Shown here piece after piece: positions 60,821 through 64,000 of a DNA stretch of 64,000 nt. A program made the translations under genes and the position numbers. The stretch's first letter is position 1; every line of letters begins with the position of its first letter. The notes beneath the pieces were generated by a model. The model was given only the letters and a program-made list of their open reading frames with translations. It had not been told where the DNA came from and did no database searches. Origin of the DNA: an uncultured Porphyromonadaceae bacterium (GTDB lineage: Bacteria > Bacteroidota > Bacteroidia > Bacteroidales > Coprobacteraceae); assembly GCA_900545915.1 (NCBI GenBank), contig URAV01000018.1:4127-68126 (forward strand), read 5' to 3'.

Positions 60821-61483
60821 ATGTATATGGAACAAATTTTTCGGACTCTGCAGGAATTGGAGGAACTGTTAAAACTAATTGATAAAAGTTCTCCGGAAGT
60901 TCCTGATATCTTGTATAAACTGGCGGTAGAAAAGGCAGAGGCCGTTACCGAAAAAGTAAAAGGTTTACCGAGTGTGAATTCTGGTATTCCTGAAGATAAG
61001 ATGATTTCCGGTAATGATAGTGAGGATGTTATTGTTGATACATGTGCTTACGGCGGAGAAAAGTGCATGGATACAAAAGAACCGGAGACATCGGCGACTC
61101 GATCTGATGGGAAGAATTTTCAAGAAGAAAAGATTGAACTTGTGCAAGATTCTTTAATGGAGGAACAAAATTCGTTGGATTTTGTTGTTACAGGTGGGAT
61201 GGAAGAGTCTTGCCCCGAGTCTGAAAATCTGAGTGCGGTTGAAAATGTGAGAGAGCTGAAAGATATTCGTAAGTTGATGAGTCTGAATGATAAATTCCGT
61301 TTTAAGCGTGAGTTATTTGTCAACAGCGATGAGGTGATGAATAATACTCTTGAGGCGTTGAATGAAATTTCTTCTTTTGAGGAATCGGTCGCTTTTCTTC
61401 AGGATCAGTTTGGCTGGGATATAGAAAATAACGAGCCGGCTGTAGAGTTTTTTAATGTTTTGGAGAAACGTTTTACTAATTGA
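60821..61483 (+). CDS. Conserved Bacteroidetes protein of unknown function
   Basis: 220 residues (start ATG 60821 or 60827). N-terminal helix (IFRTLQELEELLKLIDKSS), a long acidic low-complexity linker (about 50-140), and a conserved C-terminal block ELKDIRKLMSLNDKFRFKRELFVNSDEVMNNTLEALNEISSFEESVAFLQDQFGWDIENNEPAVEFFNVLEKRF. I recognise the SLNDKFRFKRELF pattern as common in Bacteroidales but know no function for it. It stops four bases before the rsmI start. Confidence 0.72.
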   Translation: MYMEQIFRTLQELEELLKLIDKSSPEVPDILYKLAVEKAEAVTEKVKGLPSVNSGIPEDKMISGNDSEDVIVDTCAYGGEKCMDTKEPETSATRSDGKNFQEEKIELVQDSLMEEQNSLDFVVTGGMEESCPESENLSAVENVRELKDIRKLMSLNDKFRFKRELFVNSDEVMNNTLEALNEISSFEESVAFLQDQFGWDIENNEPAVEFFNVLEKRFTN

Positions 61484-61487
61484 TATT

Positions 61488-62183
61488 ATGGCAAAGCTCT
61501 ATGTAGTTCCTACACCGGTGGGAAATCTCGAAGACATGACGATGAGAGCGATTAGGATATTGAAAGAAGCGGATTGTGTTTTGGCTGAAGATACTCGTAC
61601 AAGTGGTATTTTGATGAAACATTTTGATATAAAGACCCGTATGCAGTCGCATCATAAATTCAACGAGCATAAAACGGTAGAAGGACTTGTTTCCCGATTA
61701 CAAGGGGGTGAAAATATTGCGCTTATATCGGATGCCGGTACTCCTGCAATTTCTGATCCGGGTTTTTTGCTGGTCAGGGAATGTAGAAAGGCTGGGATCG
61801 ATGTTGAGTGTTTACCGGGTGCGACAGCGTTTGTTCCGGCTTTGGTCACCTCAGGATTACCGAATGACCGGTTCTGTTTTGAAGGCTTTTTGCCTCAAAA
61901 AAAAGGTCGTTCTACACGCTTGTCCGAATTGGCAAAAGAAACACGTACGATGATTTTTTATGAATCTCCTTTTCGTCTGTTGAAGACATTGATTCAGTTT
62001 GCCGAAGTTTTCGGTGCAGATAGAGACGCTTCGGTAAGCCGAGAAATATCAAAGGTTCATGAAGAAACTATTCGTGGAACGTTATCAGAAATTGTTGCTC
62101 ATTTTACTGAAAGAGAGCCAAAAGGTGAATTTGTAATTGTGGTAGGCGGTCTTCCGGGTAAAGCAAAATATGTAGAAATCTAA
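61488..62183 (+). CDS. rsmI: 16S rRNA (cytidine-1402 2'-O) methyltransferase RsmI
   Basis: 231 residues from MAKLYVVPTPVGNLEDMTMRAIRIL; the frame goes further upstream into the preceding gene, but the family starts exactly here. Motifs LAEDTRTSGILMKHF, SDAGTPAISDPGFLLVREC, LPGATAFVPALVTSGLP, FEGFLPQKKGRS and MIFYESPFRLLKTL identify the tetrapyrrole-methylase-type RsmI. Twelve nucleotides downstream begins the lipoprotein gene. Confidence 0.95.
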   Translation: MAKLYVVPTPVGNLEDMTMRAIRILKEADCVLAEDTRTSGILMKHFDIKTRMQSHHKFNEHKTVEGLVSRLQGGENIALISDAGTPAISDPGFLLVRECRKAGIDVECLPGATAFVPALVTSGLPNDRFCFEGFLPQKKGRSTRLSELAKETRTMIFYESPFRLLKTLIQFAEVFGADRDASVSREISKVHEETIRGTLSEIVAHFTEREPKGEFVIVVGGLPGKAKYVEI

Positions 62184-62194
62184 AAGGAAAAGTT

Positions 62195-63076
62195 ATGAAA
62201 AAGTTTTTTTTAACAGTTGCCGTAATAGCCTCGACATGTCTGATTTCTTGTCAAGGAGGCGGAAAAGAGGTTCAGAGGTTGAAGCAGGAGAATGATTCTC
62301 TGATGCAGGTTAATGTTCAGACAAAAGCGGATTTTGAAGAAATGTTGCAATTGATGAATGAAGTCGAAGACGGATTCCGTCAGATGAAAGAAGCGGAAAA
62401 TTATCTTATCGTACAACAAAATGCGACGGGTGATGTAGATAAGACGACGCGAGAAAAATTAAAGTCGGATATGCAGTTAGTAGCCCAGACCTTAAAAGAA
62501 AATAAAGAAAAATTGGCACAGTTGCAGAGCCAGTTGAAAAACAGTAAATATCAGTCTTCTCAATTAAAACAGACTGTAGATCGGTTGTCTGCAGAAATAG
62601 AGAGTAAGACGGCTATGATTGCCTCGTTACAGGAAGATTTGGCGAAACGGGATATTCGTATTAAAGAACTCGATGATGCTGTTTCAGACCTTTCGGGTAA
62701 AGTAACAGATCTTTCTCAGGAGACCGAAGAACAAAAAAATACGATTTCTACTCAGGATAAAGAATTGAATACTGTATTTTATGTATTTGGAACAACAAAG
62801 GAGCTGAAAGAACAGAAGATCCTTTCTGGCGGTGGTTTGTTTAAGGCAAAAGAGGTGATGAAAGGTGATTTCAACAAAGATTATTTTACTAAAGCCGATT
62901 TGCGGACGTTAAAAGAGATTCCTCTTGAAATGAAAAAAGCTAAGATTCTTACCAATCATCCCGAAGGCTCTTATTCTTTGGTGAAAAATGACAAAGGCTT
63001 GTTGACATTAGTGATCGGTGATCCTCAAAATTTTTGGAGCTTGTCTAAATATTTAGTAGTAAAAGTGGACGATTGA
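62195..63076 (+). CDS. Coiled-coil lipoprotein, function unknown
   Basis: 293 residues. Lipobox LISC (FLTVAVIASTCLISCQGG), then a long coiled coil from about 25 to 180 (VQRLKQENDSLMQVNVQTKADFEEMLQLMNEVEDGFRQMKEAENY; QLKQTVDRLSAEIESKTAMIASLQEDLAKRDIRIKELDD), and a conserved C-terminal domain (VFYVFGTTKELKEQKILSGGGLFKAKEVMKGDFNKDYFTKADLRTLKEIPL) seen in many Bacteroidetes homologues. Periplasmic, membrane anchored; function not known. Cotranscribed with rsmI. Confidence 0.8.
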   Translation: MKKFFLTVAVIASTCLISCQGGGKEVQRLKQENDSLMQVNVQTKADFEEMLQLMNEVEDGFRQMKEAENYLIVQQNATGDVDKTTREKLKSDMQLVAQTLKENKEKLAQLQSQLKNSKYQSSQLKQTVDRLSAEIESKTAMIASLQEDLAKRDIRIKELDDAVSDLSGKVTDLSQETEEQKNTISTQDKELNTVFYVFGTTKELKEQKILSGGGLFKAKEVMKGDFNKDYFTKADLRTLKEIPLEMKKAKILTNHPEGSYSLVKNDKGLLTLVIGDPQNFWSLSKYLVVKVDD

Positions 63077-63104
63077 TCTCTTGACTCGGATAAAGTTTTA
63101 TAGA

Positions 63105-63153
63105 TAGATGCGGAAATAACCTCTAAAAATGTTATTTTCGCATCTATTTTTTT
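63105..63153 (+). terminator. Terminator after the rsmI operon
   Basis: AGATGCGGAAATAAC and GTTATTTTCGCATCT with a 10-base loop, followed by a T run. Confidence 0.9.
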
Positions 63154-63168
63154 AGAGAATATAAGTAA

Positions 63169-63864
63169 ATGAAATATCAGAATATATTCGTTGATTTGGA
63201 TGATACGATTTGGGATTTTCGTACGAATTCTAAAATTGCATTAGAAATAATTTACGATCGCTATGGATTGAGTGAGTATTATCCGTTGTTCGATGAATAT
63301 TATAGAGTATATAGCGAGAAAAATACGGAGTTATGGTCTTTGTATCATCATAATCGTATCAGTAAAGAGACATTAATTGTAGAGCGATTTCGTTACCCTT
63401 TGCAGCGGGTGGGAGCATATAACGATAAACTGGTTTTACAATTGAATGCAGATTATTTGTCGGTATTGTCAGAGCAAGGAGAACTTGTTCCGCAGGCAAG
63501 AGAGTTGCTTGATTATTTGAAAAGTCGTTCGTACCGTTTGCATATTATCAGTAACGGTTTCAAAGAAGTTCAGTTTAAAAAGATGAAATCTGCCGGAATA
63601 GAAAACTACTTTGAAAAAATAATATTGTCAGATGAGGTCGGGGTCAATAAACCGCATCCTGATATATTCAGGTATGCATTGAATAAAACCGGTTCGTCAG
63701 GTGAGACATCGTTGATGATCGGAGATAATTATGACGCCGATATTTTAGGGGCTATGCGAAGCGGTTTGGACCAAGTTTATTTTAACCCTTTTCAGAAGCC
63801 GATTTCGGGAGAACTCCCTACCTATGAAGTAAGGACATTATCCGAGATATGTAATATATTGTAG
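63169..63864 (+). CDS. YjjG-type HAD nucleotidase
   Basis: 231 residues of the noncanonical pyrimidine nucleotidase (YjjG) group of HAD phosphatases: motif I FVDLDDTIWDF with nucleophile Asp and acid Asp, motif II HIISNGFKEVQFKKM, Lys in VGVNKPHPDIF, motif IV MIGDNYDADILGAMRSG. Dephosphorylates nucleoside 5'-monophosphates, limiting incorporation of modified nucleotides. Single gene. Confidence 0.88.
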   Translation: MKYQNIFVDLDDTIWDFRTNSKIALEIIYDRYGLSEYYPLFDEYYRVYSEKNTELWSLYHHNRISKETLIVERFRYPLQRVGAYNDKLVLQLNADYLSVLSEQGELVPQARELLDYLKSRSYRLHIISNGFKEVQFKKMKSAGIENYFEKIILSDEVGVNKPHPDIFRYALNKTGSSGETSLMIGDNYDADILGAMRSGLDQVYFNPFQKPISGELPTYEVRTLSEICNIL

Positions 63865-63936
63865 AGAAACGGATTTTGGGATAATTTATCAGTTTCAGGG
63901 AAATACAATCGGGGTTGATTAACATCCAGTTTGTTA

Positions 63937-64000
63937 GAGTCTGTGTCAATTTTGCTCGGGTCAGGTTTGAGAGTTTCTTTCGAGGATATTTTTCTGTTTT
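63937..64000 (+). repeat. MITE-like repeat entering at the window end
   Basis: TTA then GAGTCTGTGTCAATTTTGCT, CGGGTCAGGTTTGAGAGTTTC and TTTCGAGGATATTTTTC match the left half of the family; the copy continues past the window. Confidence 0.85.

Overview
The window is a 64 kb piece of a Bacteroidales chromosome. The evidence is an LpxC-FabZ fusion, a serine palmitoyltransferase for sphingolipids, DUF4301 and DUF3871 proteins, many lipoproteins with short N-terminal lipoboxes, and promoters of the Bacteroidetes type (TTTG or TTG, about 19-20 bases, then TAnnTTTG) with few Shine-Dalgarno sequences. A Barnesiellaceae/Coprobacter-like host is possible, but I cannot fix the genus from the sequence alone.

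Layout. 1-5.4 kb: cell elongation operon mreB(partial)-mreC-mreD-mrdA-rodA, the genes from mreC on overlapping. 5.4-14.4 kb: DUF4301, a RelA-type (p)ppGpp synthetase with a degenerate hydrolase domain, lipoprotein and barrel genes, a candidate small RNA on the minus strand (12.3-12.5 kb), an alpha/beta hydrolase and a MarR regulator. 14.6-23 kb: rpsF-rpsR-rplI, an FtsB/DivIC-like protein, coaX, an outer-membrane protein, lptC, a CorC/GldE-like protein and a PpiD-like foldase. 23-33.7 kb: rlmN, pdxA, a CDP-alcohol phosphatidyltransferase-like protein, carboxynorspermidine synthase, a GDPD, bcp, recA and a BACON lipoprotein. 33.9-40.8 kb: the lipid A genes lpxD-lpxC/fabZ-lpxA, spt and two tandem AraC regulators. 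56-64 kb: a TtcA-like gene, a TPR/PD40 protein, nfeD-floA, rsmI, a coiled-coil lipoprotein and a YjjG-like HAD phosphatase.

A 14.3 kb integrated element (about 41546-55851) interrupts this. Its codon use (AGA/AGG, CCA) differs clearly from the flanks. It carries a large serine recombinase at its left end, a DGQHR (ParB/DndB-like) protein, a winged-helix/replication-initiator-like protein, a NERD-UvrD helicase, DUF3871, a minimal tyrosine recombinase, a strongly structured RNA leader, a lipoprotein and several proteins I do not recognise. I see no relaxase and no conjugation genes. It is inserted inside a host DUF486 (DMT_6) membrane-protein gene, whose two halves flank it, and its last gene is a complete DUF486 homologue placed just downstream of the host gene's severed 5' half. 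The element therefore appears to break its target gene and supply a replacement. The att sites can be reconstructed to a TC crossover dinucleotide lying at the centre of a dyad.

The host part is also peppered with a short non-coding repeat of about 150-173 bp, with GAGCCTGTNTAAATTTT-type terminal inverted repeats and TTA target duplications (a MITE-like family). I find at least a dozen full or partial copies, none inside the element; the left end of one appears to encode the C-terminus and stop of the TtcA-like protein. No rRNA, tRNA or CRISPR array was seen.
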